DNA from: Microbacterium oxydans
GTDB taxonomy: Bacteria; Actinomycetota; Actinomycetes; Actinomycetales; Microbacteriaceae
Assembly: GCF_026559675.1 (NCBI RefSeq)
Contig: NZ_CP092891.1
Coordinates: forward strand, 3,658,001 to 3,722,000
Length of the DNA: 64,000 nucleotides
Direction of reading: 5' to 3'
Shown: piece after piece, positions 1-7,599 of the stretch
How positions within the stretch are numbered: position 1 is the stretch's first letter
How the letters are laid out: each line of letters starts with the position of its first letter
Translations under genes and position numbers: made by a program
Notes under the pieces: model-generated
The model's input: the letters and a program-made list of their open reading frames with translations, nothing else
Databases searched by the model: none
Told to the model about the DNA's origin: nothing

Positions 1-218
1 CGATGGCCATCCCGTTCGCCCTCGCCGGCTCCAACGGGGCACCGGCCGGATCCACCGACGTCATGATGCTGCTCTTCTACCGCACCGCCTTCGAGTCGGG
101 GAATCCGAACTCGATCGGCGTCTCCTCCGCGCTCGCGACCGTCCTGTTCATCTTCATCATGGTGATCTCGGTCTTCATCACCTCCACGATGCGTCGCGCC
201 GAACGAAAGCTGTTCTGA
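1..218 (+). CDS. Sugar ABC transporter permease, MalF type (3' end only)
   Basis: Only the last ~71 codons are inside the window; the reading frame is open to the left edge. The visible part has the loop found near the end of MalF/UgpA-type permeases (GAPAGSTDVMML, then YRTAF) and a final membrane segment (residues ~45-60 of the visible part) followed by a basic tail ending RRAERKLF. Its stop codon overlaps the start of the next permease (ATGA), so the two form a heterodimeric inner channel of a sugar importer. The binding protein and any regulator are outside the window, so the substrate cannot be named. Confidence 0.85.
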   Translation, partial: MAIPFALAGSNGAPAGSTDVMMLLFYRTAFESGNPNSIGVSSALATVLFIFIMVISVFITSTMRRAERKLF

Positions 219-1138
219 TGAGCACCGCCACCGAAACCCGCACCGAGCCGACCACCGAGGCGATCGTCTCGGGCCGTCACCCCTCCTCGCCGCGGCGCCG
301 CACGAGCCGCACCTCGGACACCCCGTTCATCGGGCGCCTGTTCGCGAACATCTTCCTGTGGGGGTACGCGCTGGTCGCGATCGGCCCGCTGCTGCTCATG
401 GTCAACAACTCGCTGCGCACCCAACAGCAGATCGCGACCGAGCCGCTCGGCCTCCCGGTGCCGCCCACGTTCACGAGCTTCCAGAGTGCGTGGATCACGG
501 CATCCTTCGACACCTACTTCGTCAACTCGATCACCGTGACGGTCGGCTCCGTCATCGTCACGACCGTCGTGTCGGTGCTCGCGGCCTACGCGTTCGCGCG
601 TGCCAGGGCGAAGTTCTTCCGCGGCGTCGAGGCGGTCTTCCTCTCCGGGCTCATGCTCCCGGTGCACCTGGCGATCCTGCCGCTGTTCTACCTCCTCGAC
701 TCGCTGAAGATGACGAGCAACATCTTCAGCCTGATCCTGGTCTACGGCGCGCTGGGGATCCCGTTCACGACGTTCGTCCTGACCGTGTTCTTCCGCGCTC
801 TGCCGATCGAGCTGGAGGAGGCCGCGCGCATCGACGGCGCCGGGCCGTTCCGCACGTTCATCCAGATCCTGCTGCCGCTCGTGCGACCCGCGCTCGCGAC
901 CGTGATCGTGTTCCGCTTCGTGCCGGTGTGGAACGACTTCTTCTACCCGTTGATCCTGCTGCGGGACCGCAACTCGTACACGCTGCCCGTCGGCCTCACC
1001 CGCTTCTTCGGCGAGTACTCCACCGACTGGCCGCAGCTGTTCGCCGGCCTCACGATCGCGACGATCCCGCTGGTCGTCCTGTTCCTGCTGGCGACCAAGC
1101 AGATCATCAACGGCCTCACCTCCGGCATGAGCAAGTGA
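218..1138 (+). CDS. Sugar ABC transporter permease, MalG type
   Basis: 306 residues, the normal length for MalG/UgpE-family permeases. A hydrophilic N-terminal ~45 residues precedes about six membrane segments. The cytoplasmic EAA loop that contacts the ATPase is clear at residues ~197-215 (ELEEAARIDGAG). It partners the upstream MalF-type subunit, with which it overlaps by four bases. No ATPase gene is adjacent, as is common in actinobacteria that share one MsiK-type ATPase among several sugar importers. Substrate unknown. Confidence 0.9.
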   Translation: MSTATETRTEPTTEAIVSGRHPSSPRRRTSRTSDTPFIGRLFANIFLWGYALVAIGPLLLMVNNSLRTQQQIATEPLGLPVPPTFTSFQSAWITASFDTYFVNSITVTVGSVIVTTVVSVLAAYAFARARAKFFRGVEAVFLSGLMLPVHLAILPLFYLLDSLKMTSNIFSLILVYGALGIPFTTFVLTVFFRALPIELEEAARIDGAGPFRTFIQILLPLVRPALATVIVFRFVPVWNDFFYPLILLRDRNSYTLPVGLTRFFGEYSTDWPQLFAGLTIATIPLVVLFLLATKQIINGLTSGMSK

Positions 1139-1145
1139 GTCGGAC

Positions 1146-2123
1146 GTGGTGAACGGGGCACCGGGCTCGGCGTGGGCCTCGCTGCGGAGCACGCAGCGAG
1201 CGGATGCCGGGGAGCTGACGCTGCTCGGCACCCCGGCGGACGACGACCCGACCCCGCTGAACGCCGCGCACCTGTTCGACCTGGCGTCGCTCACCAAGAT
1301 CTTCACGACGGTGGCCGCGCTGCGTCTGGTGGACGCGGGGATGCTCGACCTCGATGCGCCGGTGTCGAGCATCCTCCGCGTCGGCACCGGCGACGGGTCC
1401 GCGCGCATCACGCTCCGCCACCTCCTCACGCACACGTCCGGGCTCCCGGCCGAGGGCGGTGCCTGGCGGACGGGGCTCGCGGGCGAAGAGCTGCGCGCGG
1501 CGGTGCTGCGCAGCGGACTGCGTGCCGAGCCCGGGGAGACGCACCTCTACTCGGACGTCGGATTCATCTCCGTCGGCGAGCTGCTCGAGCGCGTCTCGGG
1601 GCGGCCGCTCGCGGCCCTCGTCGCGGATGCCGCGGAGGCGATCGGCGCTGCGACCCTCACCTGGGAGCCGCCCGTCGACCGCGCCGTGGCCACCGAGGTG
1701 CAGCCGCATCGCGGCCTCGTCCGCGGAGAGGTGCACGACGAGCTGGCGCATGCACTGGGGCACCCCTCCGGTCACGCCGGGCTCTTCGGGACGGTGCACG
1801 ACGTCGCCGCCCTCGCGCGCACGATCCGCGACGATGGCGAGGGTGCTGCCGGACGCGTGCTCACGGCCGACAGCGCACGGCTGCTCCGCACGCCGGTCGT
1901 CACGGCCGCCGCGGGGTATGACCAGGCGATCGGTCTGCGGGTGCGCGATTCGGCCTGGATGGGGGAGGCGGACGCCGCCGGACACACCGGCTTCACAGGT
2001 ACGGCCTTCGCCGTGGACCTCGAGTCCGGCGCATACGGGGTCCTGCTGACCAACCGCGTGCACCCCTCGCGGGAGGACGCGGATGTGACGGCGGCACGTC
2101 GGGGGTTCTTCGGAGCCGTGTGA
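1146..2123 (+). CDS. Serine hydrolase, beta-lactamase/class C PBP-like fold
   Basis: 325 residues. Shows the three active-site elements of the beta-lactamase/esterase family: S48-L-T-K51 (SxxK nucleophile motif), Y135-S-D137 (YxN-like motif) and H280-T-G282 (in the place of KTG). No signal peptide is evident, so it is probably cytoplasmic. The GTG start is 7 bases after the permease stop, so it is likely co-transcribed with the sugar importer and may act on an imported glycoside, ester or peptidoglycan fragment. That role is inference from context; the family also includes esterases and D-aminopeptidases. Confidence 0.8.
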   Translation: MVNGAPGSAWASLRSTQRADAGELTLLGTPADDDPTPLNAAHLFDLASLTKIFTTVAALRLVDAGMLDLDAPVSSILRVGTGDGSARITLRHLLTHTSGLPAEGGAWRTGLAGEELRAAVLRSGLRAEPGETHLYSDVGFISVGELLERVSGRPLAALVADAAEAIGAATLTWEPPVDRAVATEVQPHRGLVRGEVHDELAHALGHPSGHAGLFGTVHDVAALARTIRDDGEGAAGRVLTADSARLLRTPVVTAAAGYDQAIGLRVRDSAWMGEADAAGHTGFTGTAFAVDLESGAYGVLLTNRVHPSREDADVTAARRGFFGAV

Positions 2124-2157
2124 CCGCAGGCCCGGCCGTGGCAGCCGGCGACGCTGG

Positions 2158-2883
2158 TCAGCCGGCGATGCGGTTGTCGAGCAGCTCGTGGAGCCATCCG
2201 GCCGCGGCGAGGAGCGCGACGCTGCGGCGGGTGAGATCCGCGAGCCGGCGCGTGAGGATGCGCTCGACCTCGTCCGTGTCGGCGTGCGAGCGCACCTCGT
2301 CGAGGATGCGGGCGATCGCGGGGATGCCGTAGCCGCCGGACCGGAGCGCGGCCACGATGCGCGCCTCCGTGATGGCGACGGACCCGTAGGAGCGCGCGGA
2401 TGCCGAGCGGCGGGCGGGATGGACGAGCCCTTCCCTCTCCCAGTGCCGCAGCGCGGATGCGCGGACGCCGAGGGCCTGGGCGAGCTCGCCGATGGTCATC
2501 GCGTCGGCGTCGTCGAAGACGTCATCCGCCTCCGCCACGGCGACGTCGAGTCCGCGCAGCGCCTCGCGCACCCGGGCGCGTTCGTCCGCGAGCCCGGCGT
2601 GCAGCAGGTCGATCCTCTCGGCGGCCCCCTCGACCGTGCCTCCGATCACGACCGGCATCAGTCGCCGAGCGGGCACCGGGCCGATCGCCGCGGCCAGCGC
2701 CCGATACGCCCGCAGCGCCGTCTCGTGCCGCGCTCCGTAGCGTCGATACCCGTTGGCTCCGCGCTCGGCGGGTGGGAGGACGCCGAGCCGCTCCAGGTCG
2801 CGCACCTGCTGGGTCGAGTACCCCACGCGTCTGCCGAGCGCGACCGTTGTCAGCACCTGCTCTTGAGGGTTCGGCATCGTCAT
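2158..2883 (-). CDS. MerR-family regulator with two HTH domains (TioE-like)
   Basis: Start taken at the ATG at 2883, which has a purine-rich AGAAAGCGGGG just upstream; the frame is open to a GTG at 2910. Two MerR-type winged HTH domains can be read: residues ~10-75 (VALGRRVGYSTQQVRDLERLG, then RRYG) and ~130-190 (TIGELAQALGVRASALRHWE, then RSYG), with a helical linker between and no cysteine cluster for metal sensing. Duplicated MerR domains of this kind are found in TioE-like regulators of antibiotic clusters. It is divergent from a DUF6194-like gene only ~60 bases away, which is its most likely target. Confidence 0.8.
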   Translation of the reverse strand: MTMPNPQEQVLTTVALGRRVGYSTQQVRDLERLGVLPPAERGANGYRRYGARHETALRAYRALAAAIGPVPARRLMPVVIGGTVEGAAERIDLLHAGLADERARVREALRGLDVAVAEADDVFDDADAMTIGELAQALGVRASALRHWEREGLVHPARRSASARSYGSVAITEARIVAALRSGGYGIPAIARILDEVRSHADTDEVERILTRRLADLTRRSVALLAAAGWLHELLDNRIAG

Positions 2884-2944
2884 CCCCGCTTTCTCGGACC
2901 CTGAGTCCACATAGGCACGTCAGCTTCACCATTGAAGGATGGAA

Positions 2945-3379
2945 ATGCAGGAGATCATCGAAACGGTCCGTGGCCTCGACGGCGCCCTGGTCGTCGCACC
3001 CGAGAAGGGCGACGACGCCCCCGAACTGTCCTGGGGAGACGCCTACTTCTTCCACGCACCCGACGGACGGATGCCGGAGCGCACCCAGCCCTACGGGACG
3101 ATCATCACGAAGGATTACCCGGACGACACCTCGTCCGCCCTGAGCATCCCCGGCCGTTTCCGGGTGAACATCCACGTCGGGAGGGAGGGGGCCGACTCGC
3201 TCCCCCTCTCCGACGCCGACCCGACCGCAGTCGATGTCTTCCACCGGCATCCGCTCTACGGCGCGGCCGGCTGGGTGTGCGTGATCGACCCCGCGGGGCG
3301 GACGGCGGAGACCGTGCTGGCTCTGCTGCGTGAGGCGCACGAGGCCGCGCGAGCCCGCACCGAACGCCGGGCGAGGTGA
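2945..3379 (+). CDS. DUF6194-like protein
   Basis: 144 residues from the ATG at 2945; an ATG at 2939 is in frame but would overlap the GAAGG ribosome site (2934-2938), which is correctly spaced for 2945. Soluble protein with a small, mixed alpha/beta composition and conserved-looking features DAYFFHAPDG, TIITKDYPDD, RVNIHVG and DVFHRHPLYG. It resembles the actinobacterial DUF6194 family as I remember it; the function of that family is unknown. Expressed divergently from the MerR regulator and followed at once by an Imm5-like gene. Confidence 0.7.
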   Translation: MQEIIETVRGLDGALVVAPEKGDDAPELSWGDAYFFHAPDGRMPERTQPYGTIITKDYPDDTSSALSIPGRFRVNIHVGREGADSLPLSDADPTAVDVFHRHPLYGAAGWVCVIDPAGRTAETVLALLREAHEAARARTERRAR

Positions 3380-3381
3380 GC

Positions 3382-3966
3382 ATGGCCAGCCGCCCGCAGG
3401 GCATGAGCGAGGCCGACCGGCGGATCGTCGCCGTGTGGGCCGCGGACTGCGCCGAGCACGTGCTGCCCCTGTTCGAGGCGGAGGCCCCGGAAGACGATCG
3501 CGCGCGCGACGCCATCGCCCGGACCCGGGCGTTCGCCCGCGGAGAGCTCGCGGCCGCGGGCGAGATCCGCCGCCGGTTCATCGCGGGTCGGGCCGCCCGC
3601 AGCGCGAGGTCCCCGGCGGGCGTGGCCGCGGCCCGCTCGGCGGCGCAGGCAGCGGGTGTCGCGCACATGGGCGCCCATGCCCTCGGAGCCGCCGCCTACG
3701 CCGCGAAGGCCGTCGAGCTGGCGCACCCGACCGTGTCAGGGGCTCGGGCCGAGGAGGTGCGGTGGCAGCTCGACCGCCTCCCTTCCGGAGCCGTCGCCGC
3801 CCTCCGGCGGCTTCCGGCGCTCGGCACCGACACCGCCGGCCCGCTCGGGCCCGGACTCCTCGCCGCCGGCGCGCTCGGCGAGGTCATCCGCGAGATCCAG
3901 GTGTGGCTCGAAGCGCAGCCGGTTCCGGATCCGGAGGAGGCAGCGGGAGACGAACCCACGGCGTGA
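3382..3966 (+). CDS. Imm5-like putative immunity protein
   Basis: About 194 residues, almost entirely alpha-helical and alanine/arginine rich, with no signal peptide or membrane segment. The opening DRRIVAVWAADCAEHVLPLFE followed by a DDRARDAI motif resembles the family annotated as putative immunity protein Imm5 (often mislabelled SbcC in databases). ATG at 3382 is chosen because GAGG lies five bases before it; a GTG at 3376 overlaps the upstream stop. No toxin gene is next to it, so an immunity role is only a family-based guess. Confidence 0.6.
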   Translation: MASRPQGMSEADRRIVAVWAADCAEHVLPLFEAEAPEDDRARDAIARTRAFARGELAAAGEIRRRFIAGRAARSARSPAGVAAARSAAQAAGVAHMGAHALGAAAYAAKAVELAHPTVSGARAEEVRWQLDRLPSGAVAALRRLPALGTDTAGPLGPGLLAAGALGEVIREIQVWLEAQPVPDPEEAAGDEPTA

Positions 3967-4008
3967 CAGCCGACTCGTACGTGCTGAGTCGTTCCGGCCG
4001 CGCGCCGG

Positions 4009-4025
4009 CTTCAGCCGCGATTCAG
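4009..4025 (+). promoter_or_regulatory. Pair of TTCAG direct repeats, 11-base period
   Basis: CTTCAG at 4009-4014 and ATTCAG at 4020-4025, starting 24 bases before the response-regulator ATG. An 11-base (one helical turn) repeat is the usual layout for OmpR/PhoP-type sites, and the same TTCAG element occurs three times before the PepSY gene at 6124. Probable autoregulatory site. Confidence 0.5.
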
Positions 4026-4048
4026 CGTCGAGCCGCCACACTGGAGGC

Positions 4049-4726
4049 ATGCGGATCCTGGTGGTGGACGACGAGGTGCGCCTGGCCGAGGGCGTGCGTC
4101 GGGGCCTCGAGGCCGAGGGCTTCGCCGTCGACGTCGCGCACAACGGCGTCGACGGGCTGTGGCGTGCACGGGAGACGCGGTACGACGCGATCGTGCTCGA
4201 CCTGATGATGCCGGGCATGAGCGGGTGGAAGGTGTGCGAGGCGCTCCGTGCCGAGGAGAACTGGACCCCGGTGCTCATGCTCACCGCGAAGGACGGCGAG
4301 TGGGATCAGGTCGAGGCGCTCGAGACCGGGGCCGACGACTACGTCACGAAGCCGTTCTCGTTCGCGATCCTCGTCGCCCGGCTGCGCGCGCTCGTGCGTC
4401 GCGGAGCCGTCGCCCGGCCGGCCGTCCTCGAAGCGGGCGACCTGCGCCTCGACCCCGCCGCGCACCGGGTCTGGCGCGGCGAGACGCCGGTGACGCTGAC
4501 CGCCCGGGAGTTCTCGGTGCTCGAGTTCCTGATGCGCCACCGCGGCCAGGTGCTGTCGAAGCGCGCCCTGATCGACGGCGTCTGGGACGACGACTTCGAC
4601 GGCGACCCGAACATCGTCGAGGTCTACGTCGGGCATCTGCGGCGCAAGCTCGACAAGCCGTTCGGACGCGAGGCGATCGAGACCATCCGCGGGGCGGGCT
4701 ACCGGCTGGCGGCCGACGGTGGCTAG
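4049..4726 (+). CDS. OmpR/PhoB-type response regulator
   Basis: 225 residues. Receiver domain residues 1-115 with acidic pocket D7-D8, phospho-acceptor D51 (VLDLMMPG), and K101 (TKPF); winged-helix DNA-binding domain from ~125 to the end, closing with the typical IRGAGYRL sequence. ATG at 4049 follows GGAGG with very short spacing; the frame is open far upstream but that part does not look coding. Its stop overlaps the histidine kinase start by 8 bases. Likely controls its own operon and the downstream PepSY gene through TTCAG repeats. Confidence 0.93.
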   Translation: MRILVVDDEVRLAEGVRRGLEAEGFAVDVAHNGVDGLWRARETRYDAIVLDLMMPGMSGWKVCEALRAEENWTPVLMLTAKDGEWDQVEALETGADDYVTKPFSFAILVARLRALVRRGAVARPAVLEAGDLRLDPAAHRVWRGETPVTLTAREFSVLEFLMRHRGQVLSKRALIDGVWDDDFDGDPNIVEVYVGHLRRKLDKPFGREAIETIRGAGYRLAADGG

Positions 4727-6044
4727 CCGCGGCTGGCGTTCGGTGCGCGGCCGCACCACGCTCGGTGCGACGGTGGTCGTCGCCGTCGCGCTCCTCATCG
4801 GCGCCTTCTCGTTCTACGGCGTGCTCAGCGCCAGCATCCACGGCAGCACGGAGCGCGCGGCGGAGCAGCGGCTGGAGGAGCTCGCCGAACGGGCAGGCGG
4901 GCCGGGCGGCAAGGGCGTCGCGGGTGTCGACGCCCTCGACGACGAGATCCTGCAGGTCATCGGACCGGACGGCTCCGTGCGCGCTGCGAGCGAGGACGCG
5001 CGGGAGAAGCTCGGCTCCACGCCGCTCCCGGTCGACGACGACCCGCAGACGACGACCGTCGACGGCGACCCCGTCCTCGTCGTCTCGGAGGACCTCGACG
5101 ACGATCACACGCTCGTGCTCGCCGTCTCGACGGAGGACGATGCCGAGACCCTGGCGACGGTCGCGACCCTGCTGGCCATCGCGCTTCCGCTGCTCCTGCT
5201 GCTCGTGGCCGTGACCACCTGGCTCGTCGTCGGACGCGCGCTCCGCCCGGTCGAGCGCATCCGCGAAGAGGTCGACGGCATCACCGCCGAGCGTCTCCAC
5301 CAGCGCGTGCCCGTGCCCGACACGGCCGACGAGATCGCCGCGCTCGCGACGACCATGAACGGCATGCTCGACCGGCTCGACGCGGCCGCGACCGCGCAGC
5401 GGCGGTTCGTGTCGGACGCCTCGCACGAGCTGCGCTCCCCGCTCGCGACCATCCGCCAGCACGCCGAGCTCGCGCAGGCCCACCCCGAGGTGACGAGCAT
5501 CGGCGAGCTCGCGGAGGTCGTATCGGAGGAGGGACTCCGGCTGCAGGGGATCGTGGAGTCGCTGCTGCTCCTCGCGCGCCTCGACGAGGGGGCGAGCACG
5601 CACGACGAGGCGGTCGACCTCGACGACATCGCCCTGGGCGAGGTGCGTCGGCTCCGCGCGGCAGGGCTCGACGTCGACGGCTCCGGCATCGGCGCCGCCC
5701 GCGTGCACGCCGACCCCCGCCTGCTGGGGCAGCTGGTGCGCAACCTCGCCGACAACGCCGCGCGCCACAGTCGGGGCCGCGTCGCGATCGGGGTGACCCC
5801 GGCGGACGGATACGTGTTCGTGACGGTCGAGGACGACGGCACCGGCATCCCCGCCGCGGAGCGGGAGCGGATCTTCGAGCGCTTCGTCCGGCTCGACGAG
5901 GCCCGCAGCCGCGACGCCGGTGGCAGCGGCCTCGGCCTCGCGATCGCGCGCGGCATCGCCACCTCCGCCCGCGGAACCCTCACGGTCGACGAGTCGCGCT
6001 GGGGCGGCGCGCGCTTCGTCCTCACACTGCCCGTCGACGCCTGA
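4719..6044 (+). CDS. Sensor histidine kinase
   Basis: 441 residues with a GTG start inside the end of the regulator gene. Layout: membrane segment ~14-38, extracytoplasmic sensor ~39-145 rich in Asp/Glu, second membrane segment ~147-172, HAMP ~173-225, HisKA with phospho-acceptor H236 in FVSDASHELRSP, and a HATPase_c domain with N box, G1 (DDGTGIP) and G2 (GSGLGLAI). The acidic sensor suggests a cation or cationic-peptide cue, but this is inference. Forms a pair with the preceding response regulator. Confidence 0.93.
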   Translation: MASRGWRSVRGRTTLGATVVVAVALLIGAFSFYGVLSASIHGSTERAAEQRLEELAERAGGPGGKGVAGVDALDDEILQVIGPDGSVRAASEDAREKLGSTPLPVDDDPQTTTVDGDPVLVVSEDLDDDHTLVLAVSTEDDAETLATVATLLAIALPLLLLLVAVTTWLVVGRALRPVERIREEVDGITAERLHQRVPVPDTADEIAALATTMNGMLDRLDAAATAQRRFVSDASHELRSPLATIRQHAELAQAHPEVTSIGELAEVVSEEGLRLQGIVESLLLLARLDEGASTHDEAVDLDDIALGEVRRLRAAGLDVDGSGIGAARVHADPRLLGQLVRNLADNAARHSRGRVAIGVTPADGYVFVTVEDDGTGIPAAERERIFERFVRLDEARSRDAGGSGLGLAIARGIATSARGTLTVDESRWGGARFVLTLPVDA

Positions 6045-6062
6045 GTCGGTCGGTCGCGGTTT

Positions 6063-6100
6063 CCTGAAGAGGTCTTCAGGACGCTTCAGGGAGGCTTCAG
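6063..6100 (+). promoter_or_regulatory. TTCAG repeat array and palindrome before PepSY gene
   Basis: CTTCAG occurs at 6074-6079, 6084-6089 and 6095-6100 (10- and 11-base steps). The first copy is also the right arm of a perfect 8-2-8 palindrome at 6063-6080 (CCTGAAGA/TCTTCAGG). The array ends 24 bases before the ATG at 6124, the same distance as the pair before the regulator gene. Likely operator of the adjacent two-component system; the palindrome could instead help terminate the kinase transcript. Confidence 0.5.
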
Positions 6101-6123
6101 CGCCCGCGCGAGACCATCGGGAC

Positions 6124-6945
6124 ATGGACGACAAGACACCCACCCCCGACCAGACGCCCGAGAGCACCCCGGATGCCCAGACCGTTCCGGTGACCCCGAC
6201 GGCGGATGCCTCCACTCCCGGTGCCGGCGCAGGGCAGCACCCGACCTTCCCCGCCGCCGCGCCCGCCCCCGCTGCTGCCTCCGCACCGAAGCCCGGCCGC
6301 AAGCGTGCCCTCCTCATCGGCGGCGGCATCGCGGCGGCCGTGGTCCTCGCGGGTGGCGGCATCGCGGTCGGCGCGGCCATCGGCGACGAGTTCGGCGACG
6401 ACGACCGCGCCTCGATGTCCGACGGCCCCCGCCACGACGCGGATGACCACGGCCAGCGTGACGACGACCGCGGCGACCGTCGGGACGACGACGGGAACGG
6501 CCCCGGGAGTGGCCGCGGCCCGGTGACCGGCATCGGCACGGCTTCGGCCGACGAGCTCATCGCGATCGCGGAGGCCGCGCGCGGCGCCGCCGAGGGCGAG
6601 GTCACCTCGATCGATGCCAAGCGCGACGGCACCTGGGAGGTGCAGCTGACGACCGCTGCCGGCGACGAGACCGAGGTCCGCGTCGGCAAGGATCTCGCCG
6701 CTTCCGTCGTCTCGACCGATGCGGCGGACGGCGACGACACCGGCTCCGCGCTCACGCTGGACGACGAGGCGATCCGCGCCCTGGTCGCCGCCGCGCTGGC
6801 CGAGGCGGAGGGCATGATCACCGACCTGGATGTCGACGACGACGGCGTGAGCCCCTACGACGCGTCGGTCCTCACGTCCGACAACCGCTCGATCGACATC
6901 GACTTCGATGCCGACTTCGCCGTCGTCGGCACCGACATCGACTGA
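6124..6945 (+). CDS. Membrane-anchored PepSY-domain protein
   Basis: 273 residues. Residues 1-58 are a Pro/Thr/Ala-rich cytoplasmic tail, ~61-85 one glycine-rich membrane segment, ~90-130 an Asp/Arg/His-rich linker, then two PepSY-like repeats (~140-200 and ~215-273; e.g. IAEAARGAAEGEVTSIDAK, AALAEAEGMITDLDVD). PepSY domains are extracytoplasmic and often regulate peptidases or sense ligands. Sits directly after the two-component pair with its own promoter-like repeats, so it is a probable target and perhaps an accessory sensor. Confidence 0.8.
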   Translation: MDDKTPTPDQTPESTPDAQTVPVTPTADASTPGAGAGQHPTFPAAAPAPAAASAPKPGRKRALLIGGGIAAAVVLAGGGIAVGAAIGDEFGDDDRASMSDGPRHDADDHGQRDDDRGDRRDDDGNGPGSGRGPVTGIGTASADELIAIAEAARGAAEGEVTSIDAKRDGTWEVQLTTAAGDETEVRVGKDLAASVVSTDAADGDDTGSALTLDDEAIRALVAAALAEAEGMITDLDVDDDGVSPYDASVLTSDNRSIDIDFDADFAVVGTDID

Positions 6946-6961
6946 GCGACCCGGGGCTCAG
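6942..6961. terminator. Short hairpin between convergent genes
   Basis: CTGAGC (6942-6947) and GCTCAG (6956-6961) form a 6-base stem with an 8-base GC loop spanning both stop codons. No T-run follows on either strand, so this is a weak candidate. Confidence 0.3.
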
Positions 6962-7599
6962 CCGGCGACAGCCCGGACCGCGGCGAGCGCCGCCTTCGCC
7001 CGGGCGCGGAGGCCCGGGAGGTCTCCGGATGCGACGGCGTCGCCGAGCAGCGGGGAGCCCATCCCCACCGCGAGCGCCCCGGCCGCGAGATAGTCCGCGA
7101 TCTCGTCGACCCGGACGCCTCCCGTCGGGATCAGCGGGACGTCGTCGAGGGGAGCCCGGACCTCACGGATGAAGCGCACGCCACCGAGCACACCGGCGGG
7201 GAACACCTTCACCGCAGTCGCCCCGGCCGTCCAGGCGGTCTCGATCTCGGTCGGGGTGGCGGCGCCGGGGTACCAGCGCAGTCCGGCCGCGGCCGCAGCG
7301 GCGCCCACCGGCAACGACACCGTGGGCGTGACGATGAAGGAGGCTCCGGCATCCGCCGCCATGCGCACGTGGTCGACCGTGCGCACCGTGCCCATGCCCA
7401 CCTCGGTCGCCCCCGCGGCGACCAGGTCGGCGACCACCCGGGCGGCGCCGGGGGTGTTGGTCGTCACCTCGAGCACCGAGACCCCGGCGTCGAGGAGCGT
7501 GTCGCATGCGGCACGCAGATGCGTCCCCGTGCGGTCGCGCACGATCGCGACGATCCGGGTGCTCCGCACTCCGGGACCAGGCTGCAGTCGACTCACCAT
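6958..7599 (-). CDS. KDPG/KDPGal aldolase (Eda/DgoA family)
   Basis: 213 residues, class I aldolase that splits 2-keto-3-deoxy-6-phospho sugar acids into pyruvate and glyceraldehyde 3-phosphate. The Schiff-base lysine is K131 (VKVFPAG) and the general-base glutamate E44 (VLEVTTNTPGA). ATG at 7599 overlaps the dgoD stop by 7 bases, so the two are one operon. In this context its substrate is expected to be 2-keto-3-deoxy-6-phosphogalactonate, but no 2-keto-3-deoxygalactonate kinase is in the window. It could also serve the glucuronate route that ends in KDPG. Confidence 0.88.
   Translation of the reverse strand: MVSRLQPGPGVRSTRIVAIVRDRTGTHLRAACDTLLDAGVSVLEVTTNTPGAARVVADLVAAGATEVGMGTVRTVDHVRMAADAGASFIVTPTVSLPVGAAAAAAGLRWYPGAATPTEIETAWTAGATAVKVFPAGVLGGVRFIREVRAPLDDVPLIPTGGVRVDEIADYLAAGALAVGMGSPLLGDAVASGDLPGLRARAKAALAAVRAVAG

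Noticed and set aside
77..1435. Long minus-strand frame of 452 codons opposite the permease and hydrolase genes
   Set aside because: Arg/Asp/His-rich shadow of real plus-strand genes; high GC makes antisense frames long. No family sequence.
4344..6821. 825-codon minus-strand frame opposite the two-component genes
   Set aside because: Mirror of the regulator, kinase and PepSY genes; composition is Arg/Ser/Ala noise.
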